DNA of 64,000 bases from Sphingobacterium chungjuense (GTDB lineage Bacteria > Bacteroidota > Bacteroidia > Sphingobacteriales > Sphingobacteriaceae), in NCBI RefSeq assembly GCF_011316935.1, contig NZ_WLYS01000001.1, forward strand, positions 310,001 to 374,000. The letters run 5' to 3'. The notes under the pieces were generated by a model that saw only the letters and a program-made list of their open reading frames with translations, made no database searches and was not told the DNA's origin. Of the stretch, positions 39,901 to 48,487 are shown piece after piece. Within the stretch, counting starts at the first letter, position 1; the number at the start of each line of letters is the position of its first letter. Position numbers and translations under genes: made by a program.

Positions 39901-40419
39901 TTAGCCTCTATCTTCTAAAGCTTTAAGCAATCCTGAAACTGTATTTCCGCCTGATTGTAGTGCAGAAATAACGTTTTTCGCTGGAGATTGAAGTAGAGCA
40001 ATAACGTCTGCGATTAACTCGTCTTTCGATTTTAGGTTCACCAAAGCATCTAGCTGAGAGTCACCTACGAAAGCCGTTTCTTGGATATAAGCCGCTTTTA
40101 ATAGGGGCTTTTCACCTTCTTTACGCAATTGTTTGATCAATTTCGCAGGACCGTTTCCAGTCTCGGAGAACATCATAGTAGATGCACCTTTCAATACGCT
40201 AAAGATCTCTTCTGAATCTACACCTGCTTCTAATAACGCTTTCTTGATCAAAGTATTTTTCACTACTTGAACCTCGATACCGCTTTCGAAACATTTGCGA
40301 CGGATTTTACTCACTTTTTCAACAGACAAATCAGCTGTATCAGCAATGTAAAAATTGCCGTAGGATTTAATCTGCTCTGCCAAAGCTTGAACAATTTCTT
40401 GTTTTTCTTCTTTTCTCAT
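39901..40419 (-). CDS. rplJ: Ribosomal protein L10
   Basis: A 172-residue stalk base protein that carries L7/L12 dimers. The N-terminal RNA-binding domain (MRKEEKQEIVQALAEQIKSY; KVSKIRRKCFESGIEVQVVKNTLIKKAL spans about 34-61) precedes the C-terminal helix that binds L7/L12. It starts two bases after the rplA stop codon, so translation is coupled. L10 commonly autoregulates its own operon. Confidence 0.98.
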   Translation of the reverse strand: MRKEEKQEIVQALAEQIKSYGNFYIADTADLSVEKVSKIRRKCFESGIEVQVVKNTLIKKALLEAGVDSEEIFSVLKGASTMMFSETGNGPAKLIKQLRKEGEKPLLKAAYIQETAFVGDSQLDALVNLKSKDELIADVIALLQSPAKNVISALQSGGNTVSGLLKALEDRG

Positions 40420-40421
40420 GA

Positions 40422-41120
40422 TTAAATACCCGCTACTGATTTAGTCTCGATATGAATACCAGGACTCATAGTCGATGAAATGTGAATACTTTTAAAGTAT
40501 GTACCTTTCGCTGCAGATGGTTTAAGGCGTGAAAGTGTTTGCAACACTTCTAACGCGTTATCATAAATCTTGTCTGCATCGAATGACACTTTTCCAACTG
40601 AAGTGTGGATGATACCGGTTTTGTCGACTTTGAAATCAATTTTACCGCCTTTTACATCAGTTACTGCTTTACCTACTTCTGTAGTTACAGTACCTGTTTT
40701 AGGGTTAGGCATCAAGTTTCTTGGTCCTAAAATACGTCCCAATTTACCCACTTTCGCCATTACACTAGGCATAGTAATAATGATGTCAACGTCAGTCCAA
40801 CCACCTTCGATCTTGCTGATGTAATCATCAAGACCTACGTAGTCTGCACCTGCTGCTTTAGCCTCTTCTTCCTTATCAGGAGTACACAATACTAAAACGC
40901 GAACAGTTTTACCTGTTCCGTGAGGTAACGTTGCAATACCACGAACCATTTGATTCGCTTTACGAGGATCTACGCCCAAACGAACGTCGATATCCACAGA
41001 AGCATCAAACTTAGTCGTTGTAATCTCTTTTACCAAAGCCGCAGCTTCTTTCAAAGAATACGCTTTACCAGCTTCAATTTTGGATAGTGCCGCTTTTTGA
41101 TTTTTTGTTAATCTAGCCAC
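40422..41120 (-). CDS. rplA: Ribosomal protein L1
   Basis: A 232-residue two-domain protein of the large-subunit L1 stalk ([53 protein letters not shown]). It binds 23S rRNA near the E site, and in other bacteria represses translation of the rplK-rplA mRNA. It follows rplK by 22 bases. Confidence 0.99.
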   Translation of the reverse strand: MARLTKNQKAALSKIEAGKAYSLKEAAALVKEITTTKFDASVDIDVRLGVDPRKANQMVRGIATLPHGTGKTVRVLVLCTPDKEEEAKAAGADYVGLDDYISKIEGGWTDVDIIITMPSVMAKVGKLGRILGPRNLMPNPKTGTVTTEVGKAVTDVKGGKIDFKVDKTGIIHTSVGKVSFDADKIYDNALEVLQTLSRLKPSAAKGTYFKSIHISSTMSPGIHIETKSVAGI

Positions 41121-41142
41121 TTTCTTAAACTGATTTCGTTAA

Positions 41143-41586
41143 TTAATTGTTCCAAGGAGCGTCACCTGATACAGTGATACCCATACTGCGCGCCGTACCT
41201 GCCACCATTCTCATAGCTGACTCTACAGTAAACGCATTCAAATCTGGCATTTTATCTTCTGCAATCTGTTTTACCTGATCCCAAGTAACTGAAGCTACTT
41301 TTTTACGGTTAGGCTCACCAGATCCACTCTTGATTTTGGTAGCGTCTTTCAACTGTACCGCAACCGGAGGAGTTTTGATGATAAAATCAAAAGATTTGTC
41401 CGTGTAAACTGTAATGACAACTGGTAGAACTTGACCAGGTTTGTCTTGCGTACGAGCATTGAACTGCTTACAGAAATCCATAATGTTCACCCCTTTAGCA
41501 CCTAACGCAGGTCCTACTGGAGGTGATGGATTAGCCGCACCGCCCTTTACTTGTAATTTTACTAACGCACCGACTTCTTTTGCCAT
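41143..41586 (-). CDS. rplK: Ribosomal protein L11
   Basis: A 147-residue protein of the GTPase-associated centre ([39 protein letters not shown]; ending [17 protein letters not shown]). It is the first gene of the rpl-rpo operon here. Upstream there is an independent promoter and then an unrelated lipoprotein gene, rather than nusG and secE as in most bacteria. Confidence 0.99.
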   Translation of the reverse strand: MAKEVGALVKLQVKGGAANPSPPVGPALGAKGVNIMDFCKQFNARTQDKPGQVLPVVITVYTDKSFDFIIKTPPVAVQLKDATKIKSGSGEPNRKKVASVTWDQVKQIAEDKMPDLNAFTVESAMRMVAGTARSMGITVSGDAPWNN

Positions 41587-41690
41587 TTCGTTATAAATTT
41601 AATATTTGTAAATGTTTGTTAGTAAGTGGAAGCTATACTGTAACATTTATTCGCAGGCCACAAAAACAAGTCTTGTAACCAAACGAGGTG

Positions 41691-41721
41691 CAAAGATATA
41701 CAATATACCAACACAAACAAA
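41691..41721 (-). promoter_or_regulatory. Promoter of the rplKAJL-rpoBC operon
   Basis: On the minus strand, TTTG (41718-41721) is separated by 19 bases from TATCTTTG (41691-41698): a complete match to the Bacteroidota sigma-ABfr consensus TTTG-N19-21-TAnnTTTG. The start site should fall near 41685, giving a leader of about 100 nucleotides before rplK. Confidence 0.8.
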
Positions 41722-41757
41722 ATCAATTATAAAAAATTAATGCTGTAACCCCTTGAT

Positions 41758-43221
41758 TTAGAACTGCACTTCTACCTGTTCGTCCCACTCTTCATTGATA
41801 GCTATTTGGAAACTCGTCTGGAATGGCAAAGCACCCAACAACTCCCCTCTAAAAAGCACCTGCACATTGTTTCGAGCCACAGCAGAAACTTCTAATGTAC
41901 GCAGCAGTTCGCCATTGATTCCATAGATTAATATGGAATACGATAAATTTACTGGATTATCCACTCGTCCAATAAATTGATTAAACTGCAATTCCTTGCT
42001 TTGCGCAAAGCTGGGCGAAAGTTCTATTTCCGATTGATCAAGTACGGGATTTGCCATTTGGACATTGAAAGGCGCATAAAATAATGGTTCTCCTCGTCGT
42101 ACTACCACTACCCGATCTACTGCAGATAGATCTTGTGCATCGGTAAATTGAAATTTAATCTGGCTATAATAGCGATCAAGCAATACCGCTTCTCGGATAT
42201 TTTGGTTAACAAAGATCGATTTCTCCACCCCGAATATTTCGCCCGCATAAGCCGAAAAACGATTGGTAAAAAAATAGGTATCTGCTGATGAAACGAAGGC
42301 TGGCAAGAGTAAATCCGAATCACCTGTTCGTCGCACGAAAGAAAACCGATATTGCCCATGCGGCAATTCCATGGAAATGGCGGGCATATTAGGTACATAA
42401 TCTTGTATAACAGAAGCGGTCAGATTTCCCGTAACCTGATCAAATGCATAAACATGCAACTGGTCTCCTTCGATTCTTTCGGCAGCCTTTACCGTTCCGC
42501 GAAGGCGCAAATTATCGATCCGCAGTGCTCCACTATTTTCATTGTACGCACTTCCTGCACCACGCTCCCCTGCTGCTGTTACCAATTGGAAACTGATTCG
42601 TTCATACGTAGCTAAATTCAGTGCACTCAAATTAAACGTGAAACTATTCCGCGCCTGACTGGTTAGGAAATTTGAAAATTGATTGTTGCCTTGCAATAGT
42701 TGCCAATCTGCATCACCAAAACGGTAATACAAATCAAATGCTTTGGGGCCGGTGGCAGATGAACTGATATCAAATGCGAGGCTTTCAAAAGAGGCAATCA
42801 CCTGTAGAGGAACTTCAACCACTAACTCTCGCACACCAGTCTGAGACAACGCTCGGCCAGCTGCATAATCTTCAAATGGCCAGCCTGCGGCAAAACCAGT
42901 GGGAATTGAACCATCATTGTAGGTAATCTGTGCTCCGGGCTGAATGGCTACATCAGGTTGTAACGTTTCATTATTAAATGACCAAAAAAAGAGATAGTCG
43001 ACAATATCGTTCAAATCGTTCGCTTGCTGCACTTGGTTTAGCAAGCTAGAATTTCCTGGGGAAGAAGCAACCGTAGCATTTTGTAAATCGAAATTGATGG
43101 TATACATATCATCTATTCCAGATCCAGCAGAACGTGGATCTTTTTGGCAACCAACCGTCATCAGGACGATGATTAACCCACTCAACCAAGTGAGCTTGAA
43201 GGAGTTTTGCGAGTGCAACAT
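41758..43221 (-). CDS. Surface lipoprotein of unknown function
   Basis: A 487-residue protein with signal peptide and lipobox LMTVGC (Cys25). The mature part is all-beta in character. The N-terminal half resembles a carbohydrate-binding-type jelly roll (FWSFNNETLQPD; ELVVEVPLQVIASFESLAFDIS; ALRIDNLRLRGTV) and the C-terminal half has an arrangement reminiscent of fimbrial anchor-type (FimB/Mfa2-like) lipoproteins (LHVYAFDQVTG; ISMELPHGQYRFSFV; SQIKFQFTDA). That assignment is weak and I do not claim a function. It is preceded by a 20-bp hairpin and therefore probably a separate transcript from the fucosidase. Confidence 0.7.
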   Translation of the reverse strand: MLHSQNSFKLTWLSGLIIVLMTVGCQKDPRSAGSGIDDMYTINFDLQNATVASSPGNSSLLNQVQQANDLNDIVDYLFFWSFNNETLQPDVAIQPGAQITYNDGSIPTGFAAGWPFEDYAAGRALSQTGVRELVVEVPLQVIASFESLAFDISSSATGPKAFDLYYRFGDADWQLLQGNNQFSNFLTSQARNSFTFNLSALNLATYERISFQLVTAAGERGAGSAYNENSGALRIDNLRLRGTVKAAERIEGDQLHVYAFDQVTGNLTASVIQDYVPNMPAISMELPHGQYRFSFVRRTGDSDLLLPAFVSSADTYFFTNRFSAYAGEIFGVEKSIFVNQNIREAVLLDRYYSQIKFQFTDAQDLSAVDRVVVVRRGEPLFYAPFNVQMANPVLDQSEIELSPSFAQSKELQFNQFIGRVDNPVNLSYSILIYGINGELLRTLEVSAVARNNVQVLFRGELLGALPFQTSFQIAINEEWDEQVEVQF

Positions 43222-43246
43222 ATTATTCGTTGTAAGTGCACAAGCA

Positions 43247-43289
43247 AAATAGCAATCATATTTCTTTAAAAGAAATATGATTGCTATTT
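43247..43289. terminator. Long perfect hairpin between the fucosidase and lipoprotein genes
   Basis: Arms 43247-43266 and 43270-43289 are 20 perfectly complementary bases (AAATAGCAATCATATTTCTT and its reverse complement) with a 3-base loop. It begins 31 bases after the fucosidase stop on the minus strand and 25 bases before the lipoprotein ATG. It has no strong U-run, so termination is likely but not certain. Confidence 0.6.
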
Positions 43290-43320
43290 AAGTAAATAAT
43301 ATCCTACAGAAATTAGGGAT

Positions 43321-45222
43321 TTATTTGATAAAACCGAAGGCACTTGCCGTGAAACCTTCATCTGTAGCTTCTACAGCTTCAAAACGTATAAATTTATATT
43401 GCACATTTTTGCTAAATCGCACCACTTGCTCAATAGGGTTAGACTTAATGTTGGAGAATTCACCTTCAAAGAAGGTTTCCCAGTTTTTATTGTCCTGACT
43501 TCCGGCAAAGCGATACCGTGTCACCATACCATCTTTTTGGCCATCTTGGCGTGGCAAGTAGAAAAAGCCAGCCACAGTTTTACCACCTAATTCGAAAACT
43601 AGGTTCTTCGCATTCACTTGTACCCATGTTTTCGGATCATTATCCGTTGCAGCAGATAAGTCATTTGTGGACACGATTTTATAATCGGTAGCTTTCAGAC
43701 GGTCGATTTTCTTCGCTTCATCACTCACTTGATAATCTACAAATGCTTCTTTATATAAACCAAAGTCGCTTAGTGTGGGCGCTACAGGAGCAAACAACTC
43801 AATGCGTACTTTCGTTGCTTTTACAGGCTCGCTCAATTTGATGATGCGTGCAGCACCAATGCTGGTTGCTCCGGCAATCTTTTTCCAATCTTGCCCGTCC
43901 CATGTAGAGATCCGAACACTATCTAAACGTTGCCCTAACTTGATGTTTTCGCGCAAGCGAATCAAATCAAATTCTTGTTCGCTTCCTAAATCCAACTCCA
44001 GCCAAGGCTCTAATACATCATCATCCGATGCGTAATATGAATAGCGATCATCGTCCAGAATTTGCTCGGCTGCGTACGCCTTGTGATCGCCACGTGTATT
44101 CAATGTTTTGATCTTTGCGTTAGCCGCCAAGTTGGTGGCAAATGTTTTCTCTAGTTTCTCCCCAAAACCTTTCAAAGAAGCGACATCATTGGCGTGTAGC
44201 AGACCGCTAGGCATTGGTGCCAATCCAAGATTCATATTCGCACCGCGACCAACCGATTTCAAATAAATATCGAACAAGGCATCCGGACTTTTTACTTGTC
44301 CATCTTGCTCTGGATGATAAAACCAACCGGAACGATGTGGCACATCACATTCTGCCGGAATCCAAGCTTCACCACCGCGCGTACCGGTTGATAGGTTGCT
44401 ATCATCCATAAATCCTGGCATCGGTTCTTTGCCTTCTTTACCTTTTAGTGTGATCGTTGCCCAGCTTGTTTCTGCCGCATGACCATGCTCATTACCAACC
44501 CAACGCATATCTAGACCAATATCCGAGAAGATCATGGCCATGGGTTGATGCTCGCGCACAATTGGCCATGTTTTATCTTTCCAACTGTAATACGTCGTGC
44601 GGTCGATCGTACGTTTTTCATTTCTGCCACCATAATATCCATCGCCTCCATTGGCACCGTCATGCCATGAAGTGAATAGATCGCCATAACCAGTCATCAA
44701 TTCCGTCAATTGCTGACGGTACGCTTCTGGATAAGCCTCGGACCCATAACGTTCATCATTGCGATCCCAAGCCGATAGATAAACACCAAATTTCAAATTA
44801 TTCTTTTTGGCCGCTTCCATAAACTCTTTGACCATGTCGCCCTTGCCGTCTCTCCATGGAGAACTCGCCACGCTATATTTGGTCGTAGCAGTTGGCCACA
44901 AGCAGAAACCATCGTGGTGTTTCGCTACAGAAATTAATCCTTTAAATCCGCCAGCTGCTGCTGCACTCGCAATCTGATTGGCATCGAATTCGGTCGGATT
45001 AAATATAGCTGGATCAGCATCGCCAAATCCCCATTCTTTGTTCTGGTACGTAGTTGGCGTAAAATGGATCAACGCGTAGGTTTCCATCTCGTGCCAGCGT
45101 AGCTGACGTTCGGAAGGCAATGCGCCGTAAGGTTCTGGTGCTGGAGGAGCACTCGTCTTGCATGCGGTAAGCGTACCAGCTAACAATCCTACTGCTACGG
45201 CTATTTTTTTAGTAAATATCAT
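43321..45222 (-). CDS. GH29 alpha-L-fucosidase lipoprotein
   Basis: A 633-residue predicted lipoprotein (lipobox GTLTAC, Cys21 from the chosen start). The GH29 catalytic barrel covers about 30-370, with ALIHFTPTTYQNKEWGFGDA, the ISVAKHHDGFCLW segment (His-His substrate contact) and the likely nucleophile Asp in MAMIFSDIGLDMRW. The C-terminal region contains F5/8 type C (discoidin-like) carbohydrate-binding modules (YSYYASDDDVLEPWLELDLG; TWVQVNAKNLVFELGG). It removes terminal fucose from glycans, likely at the cell surface. The ATG at 45222 was chosen because it gives the lipoprotein signal; the longer frame adds 50 residues that include a non-signal segment. No SusCD pair adjoins it. Confidence 0.9.
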   Translation of the reverse strand: MIFTKKIAVAVGLLAGTLTACKTSAPPAPEPYGALPSERQLRWHEMETYALIHFTPTTYQNKEWGFGDADPAIFNPTEFDANQIASAAAAGGFKGLISVAKHHDGFCLWPTATTKYSVASSPWRDGKGDMVKEFMEAAKKNNLKFGVYLSAWDRNDERYGSEAYPEAYRQQLTELMTGYGDLFTSWHDGANGGDGYYGGRNEKRTIDRTTYYSWKDKTWPIVREHQPMAMIFSDIGLDMRWVGNEHGHAAETSWATITLKGKEGKEPMPGFMDDSNLSTGTRGGEAWIPAECDVPHRSGWFYHPEQDGQVKSPDALFDIYLKSVGRGANMNLGLAPMPSGLLHANDVASLKGFGEKLEKTFATNLAANAKIKTLNTRGDHKAYAAEQILDDDRYSYYASDDDVLEPWLELDLGSEQEFDLIRLRENIKLGQRLDSVRISTWDGQDWKKIAGATSIGAARIIKLSEPVKATKVRIELFAPVAPTLSDFGLYKEAFVDYQVSDEAKKIDRLKATDYKIVSTNDLSAATDNDPKTWVQVNAKNLVFELGGKTVAGFFYLPRQDGQKDGMVTRYRFAGSQDNKNWETFFEGEFSNIKSNPIEQVVRFSKNVQYKFIRFEAVEATDEGFTASAFGFIK

Positions 45223-45385
45223 CGGTAAGTTATGTTTGACCGCTGAATATACGGTTTTTATCACAGAAACAAGCTCTATAGCGGCTAAAACCATTAATCT
45301 GAAAGCTTTGGATTCAATATTGACTTTCACATGAATGATATCTAGCGTGAAATGGATAAATTCGCATTTCAAAATAAAATTTTAG

Positions 45386-46702
45386 ATGGCGAAGGTAGAA
45401 AAGGATATTTCCAGAGAAAAATCAGGTCAATTATTCGAAGAAGCAAAAGGTTATTTCCCAGGCGGCGTAAACTCACCGGTACGCGCTTTCAAATCGGTGT
45501 ACGGCACGCCCCTATTTATTGAGCGTGGCGACAAAGCCCATTTGTGGGATGCCGATGGCAATGAGTTTATTGATTTTTGCTGTTCTTGGGGACCACTTAT
45601 TTTGGGGCATAATAATGATGCTGTACGCGAAGCTGTTGCAGAGCAATTGCACAAAGGATTGAGCTTTGGCGCGCCTACTGCTTTAGAAAACAAATTGGCC
45701 AGCCTGATCATCAATAACAACCGATATCTGGAAAAAATTCGTTTTGTAAGCTCTGGTACAGAAGCCGTGATGTCGGCCATTCGCTTAGCGAGAGGATATA
45801 CCAAGCGAGATAAAATCGTCAAGTTTGAAGGGTGCTACCACGGCCACTCCGATGCGTTGTTGGTAAAAGCGGGTTCTGGTTTGGTGACTTTCGGAGAAAC
45901 TTCTTCGGCCGGCGTACCAAAAGCCTTTGCAGAAGAAACGATCGTGATCGCATTAAATGATTATGAAGCTTTAAAACAAGTATTCGCAGATTTTAAAGAT
46001 CAGATCGCAACGGTAATCATCGAAGGGGTACCAGCGAATAATGGATTGCTGATGCAAGACCGCGAATACGTACAATTCTTGCGCGAAATTACGCAGGAAA
46101 ATGGTGCTCTTTTGATTTTTGATGAAGTGATCACCGGATTCCGCCTAGGATTTGAAGGTGCAGCTCGCTATTACGATGTCAAACCAGATATCATCACTTA
46201 CGGAAAAATCATCGGCGGCGGCATGCCAGTAGGTGCCTACGGCGCATCCAATGAGTTGATGAGCCACATATCGCCAGATGGCGGTGTGTATCAAGCCGGC
46301 ACGTTGTCAGGAAATCCTGTGGCGATGTCTGCAGGTATTGCCGCATTGAGCATCTTGGCGCAAGATGGCTTCTATGAAAATCTAGAAGCAGTTACGCAAA
46401 AATTTGTGCAAGAAATTCAAGCATATATTGCGCAAAAAGAATATCGTGTCAAGGTATTTACTATCGGATCGATCTTCTGGTTTGCCTTCACCGACCAAGA
46501 CAAAATTCAACGTGCGGACGAGATTGTCCACGAATCGATGGAGCAATATAAGGTGATGCACCGCGAATTGTTAAACCGTGGCATTTACTTCGGCCCTTCG
46601 GGCTACGAGGTTGGCTTTATTTCTGCTGCGCATACGGAGGAGGATCTGAGCAAAACGATTCTCGCGTTGCAAGAATCGCTAGATGTAGTTTTTGCTTCTT
46701 AA
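45386..46702 (+). CDS. hemL: Glutamate-1-semialdehyde 2,1-aminomutase
   Basis: A 438-residue PLP enzyme of the C5 haem/tetrapyrrole pathway, converting glutamate-1-semialdehyde to 5-aminolevulinate. PLP lysine about K274 in TYGKIIGGGMPVGAYG; substrate/PLP contacts in KFEGCYHGHSDALLVKAGSG, LLIFDEVITGFR and VYQAGTLSGNP. Cytosolic. Length is normal. It is followed 23 bases later by a strong terminator. It is divergent from the fucosidase with 163 bases between them. Confidence 0.97.
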   Translation: MAKVEKDISREKSGQLFEEAKGYFPGGVNSPVRAFKSVYGTPLFIERGDKAHLWDADGNEFIDFCCSWGPLILGHNNDAVREAVAEQLHKGLSFGAPTALENKLASLIINNNRYLEKIRFVSSGTEAVMSAIRLARGYTKRDKIVKFEGCYHGHSDALLVKAGSGLVTFGETSSAGVPKAFAEETIVIALNDYEALKQVFADFKDQIATVIIEGVPANNGLLMQDREYVQFLREITQENGALLIFDEVITGFRLGFEGAARYYDVKPDIITYGKIIGGGMPVGAYGASNELMSHISPDGGVYQAGTLSGNPVAMSAGIAALSILAQDGFYENLEAVTQKFVQEIQAYIAQKEYRVKVFTIGSIFWFAFTDQDKIQRADEIVHESMEQYKVMHRELLNRGIYFGPSGYEVGFISAAHTEEDLSKTILALQESLDVVFAS

Positions 46703-46724
46703 AGAAGCTTTCTATAGATACTAA

Positions 46725-46758
46725 AATGGGCTGCGTTGAATAACGCAGCCCATTTTTT
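46725..46758 (+). terminator. Rho-independent terminator of hemL
   Basis: A 13-base perfect stem (46725-46737 with 46742-46754; AATGGGCTGCGTT / AACGCAGCCCATT) around a GAAT loop, then a run of T to 46758. Confidence 0.9.
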
Positions 46759-46776
46759 GTTTTAAGATCTCTATGC

Positions 46777-47041
46777 TTGCCCTCGAGCCGGGAAGGCTCG
46801 TACTTTTTTTCCGCAAAAAAGTATGCAAAAAACTCGCCGCTGACCGTATTGGCACAACGTCGGTGCATCCTACTGCTATTGCCAATCCGCTAAGGCGGCA
46901 TTTGATGAGTTGGAAGGAAGGTGCTTCATCCGACCTAGCTTTCCGACTGCGTCAAACCGAACGAAGGTAAATCCGTGAAGAACAAAAATCTGCTTGAGCG
47001 CAGCGAGTTGATTTAGCTGCGCTGAGCACTTCGTGGTTTTG
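46777..47041. repeat. Intergenic repeat element, copy 1 (265 bp)
   Basis: First of two direct copies, 272 bases apart, differing at six of 265 positions by my count. The unit holds several nested short palindromes: CTCGAGCCGGGAAGGCTCG, ACTTTTTTTCCGCAAAAAAGT, CCGCTAAGGCGG and CGCAGCGAG..CTGCGCTGAG. All six frames are open only in short fragments with no start signal or recognisable protein, so it is treated as non-coding. Function unknown: REP/BIME-like or a MITE-like remnant are both possible. Confidence 0.9.
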
Positions 47042-47048
47042 TTTGGTA

Positions 47049-47313
47049 TTGCCCTCGAGCCGGGCAGGCTCGTACTTTTTTTCCGCAAAAAAGTATGCAA
47101 AAAACTCGCCGCTGACCGTATTGGCACAACGTCCGTGCATCCCACTGCTATTGCCAATCCGCTAAGGCGGCATTTGATGATTTGGAAGGAAGGTGCTTCA
47201 TCCGACCTAGCTTTCCGACTGTGTCAAACCGAACGAAGGTAAATCCGTGAAGAACAAAAATCTGCTTGAGCTCAGCGAGTTGATTTAGCTGCGCTGAGCA
47301 CTTCGTGGTTTTG
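47049..47313. repeat. Intergenic repeat element, copy 2 (265 bp)
   Basis: Second copy, in the same orientation, 7 bases after copy 1. Differences against copy 1: A46793 to C, G to C and T to C in the GTSSGTGCATCCYACTG stretch, G to T in GATGAKTTGG, C to T in GACTGYGTC and G to T in GAGCKCAGCG. It ends 125 bases before the argC stop codon. Confidence 0.9.
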
Positions 47314-47375
47314 CGAAACTTTTTAACAAGAAAAAGTTTGAAAAAGACAGCTAACTATTTTCTAGAATATAAACA

Positions 47376-47411
47376 ATAATGCCTGCTTCCAAAACAGAGC
47401 AGGCATTATTA
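47376..47411. terminator. Hairpin terminator after argC
   Basis: Arms AATAATGCCTGCT (47376-47388 region) and AGCAGGCATTATT (47399-47411), 28 bases after the argC stop on the minus strand, in an AT-rich context on both sides, so it may act in both directions. It marks the end of the arg operon. Confidence 0.75.
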
Positions 47412-47438
47412 TTATTTAACGTTATCTAAGAATGAACT

Positions 47439-48458
47439 TTAAAAACCAGCCGGCTTCAAGTTCAAACCAGCGCGTTCATCTAAGCCAAACATCAGGTTCA
47501 TATTTTGTACCGCTTGTCCAGAAGCACCTTTCAACAGGTTATCCGTCGCATTCAGAATCAACAATTTATCGCCATGCTTTTCCAAGTGCATGATGCTCTT
47601 ATTCGTATTCACCACCTGTTTTAGATCGATATTTTGCTCACTAACAAACGTGAATGGATGCGATTGATAATACTCTTCGTACAAAGCATAGGCATTAGCC
47701 GCTGAAATATCGGCATCAACATAGATAGCGGAGAAAATGCCACGCGCAAAATCACCACGTTGAGGAATGAAGTTGATCCGTTGCTGCGCACGTGTTAATA
47801 AAGATTCATCGCCCGTTGGCAGATAACCCGATTGCAATTGATCTAGTGACTCCGAAATTTCTTGCAAATGCTGGTGTTCAAAAGATTTATATGCCGAAAG
47901 ATTGTTGTTGCGCCAAGAGAAATGCGTTGTCGCGCTAGGCTTCTGCCCTGCGCCTGTAGACCCTGTAGTAGCATTTACATGTATCTGATTGGGCAGTAAG
48001 CCAGCCTTAGCCAACGGCAACAACGCCAACTGAATGTTAGTGGCAAAACAGCCTGGATTAGCGATAAATTGCGCTTGCTTAATCAATTCCCTATTCAACT
48101 CCGGCAAACCATATACAAATTGACCGTTCGTATACGCCTGATGATCGCGTAAACGGTAATCCTGCGATAGATCGATGATTTTAACCTTAGGATCAACTGG
48201 ATTCTCGTCCAAAAATTTGCGTGCATCACCATGACCTAAGCACAAGAAAAGCACATCGATATTCGCGTGGAAGTCTGTAGAAAATTCAAGTTCGGTATCG
48301 CCCAGCAAGTCATTATGCACCGCATATACTTTTTTGCCGGCATTGGATCCGCTATTAGCAAACACAATCTCTACCTCAGGATGGTAGATCAACACTCTCA
48401 ACAATTCACCTCCGGTATAGCCAGCCGAGCCTACTATTCCTGCTTTTATCTTCGTCAT
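47439..48458 (-). CDS. argC: N-acetyl-gamma-glutamyl-phosphate reductase
   Basis: A 339-residue NADPH-dependent enzyme reducing the acyl phosphate to the semialdehyde in arginine biosynthesis. The Rossmann start is KAGIVGSAGYTGGELLRVL and the catalytic cysteine is C137 in NPGCFAT; ATTGSTGAGQKPS is the usual substrate segment. In some Bacteroidota the N-blocking group on the substrate is succinyl instead of acetyl, which cannot be decided here. It follows argG by 29 bases. The operon ends here, without argD, argF, argB or argH following. Confidence 0.95.
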   Translation of the reverse strand: MTKIKAGIVGSAGYTGGELLRVLIYHPEVEIVFANSGSNAGKKVYAVHNDLLGDTELEFSTDFHANIDVLFLCLGHGDARKFLDENPVDPKVKIIDLSQDYRLRDHQAYTNGQFVYGLPELNRELIKQAQFIANPGCFATNIQLALLPLAKAGLLPNQIHVNATTGSTGAGQKPSATTHFSWRNNNLSAYKSFEHQHLQEISESLDQLQSGYLPTGDESLLTRAQQRINFIPQRGDFARGIFSAIYVDADISAANAYALYEEYYQSHPFTFVSEQNIDLKQVVNTNKSIMHLEKHGDKLLILNATDNLLKGASGQAVQNMNLMFGLDERAGLNLKPAGF

Positions 48459-48487
48459 GTACTTTCTTATTTGTTGGCTGTCGATTA

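Noticed and set aside
46773..47242. Short open frames inside the tandem repeat, on both strands, present in both copies
   Set aside because: Each copy gives nearly the same frames because the DNA is duplicated. There is no start signal or protein similarity, and the frames run across palindromes.
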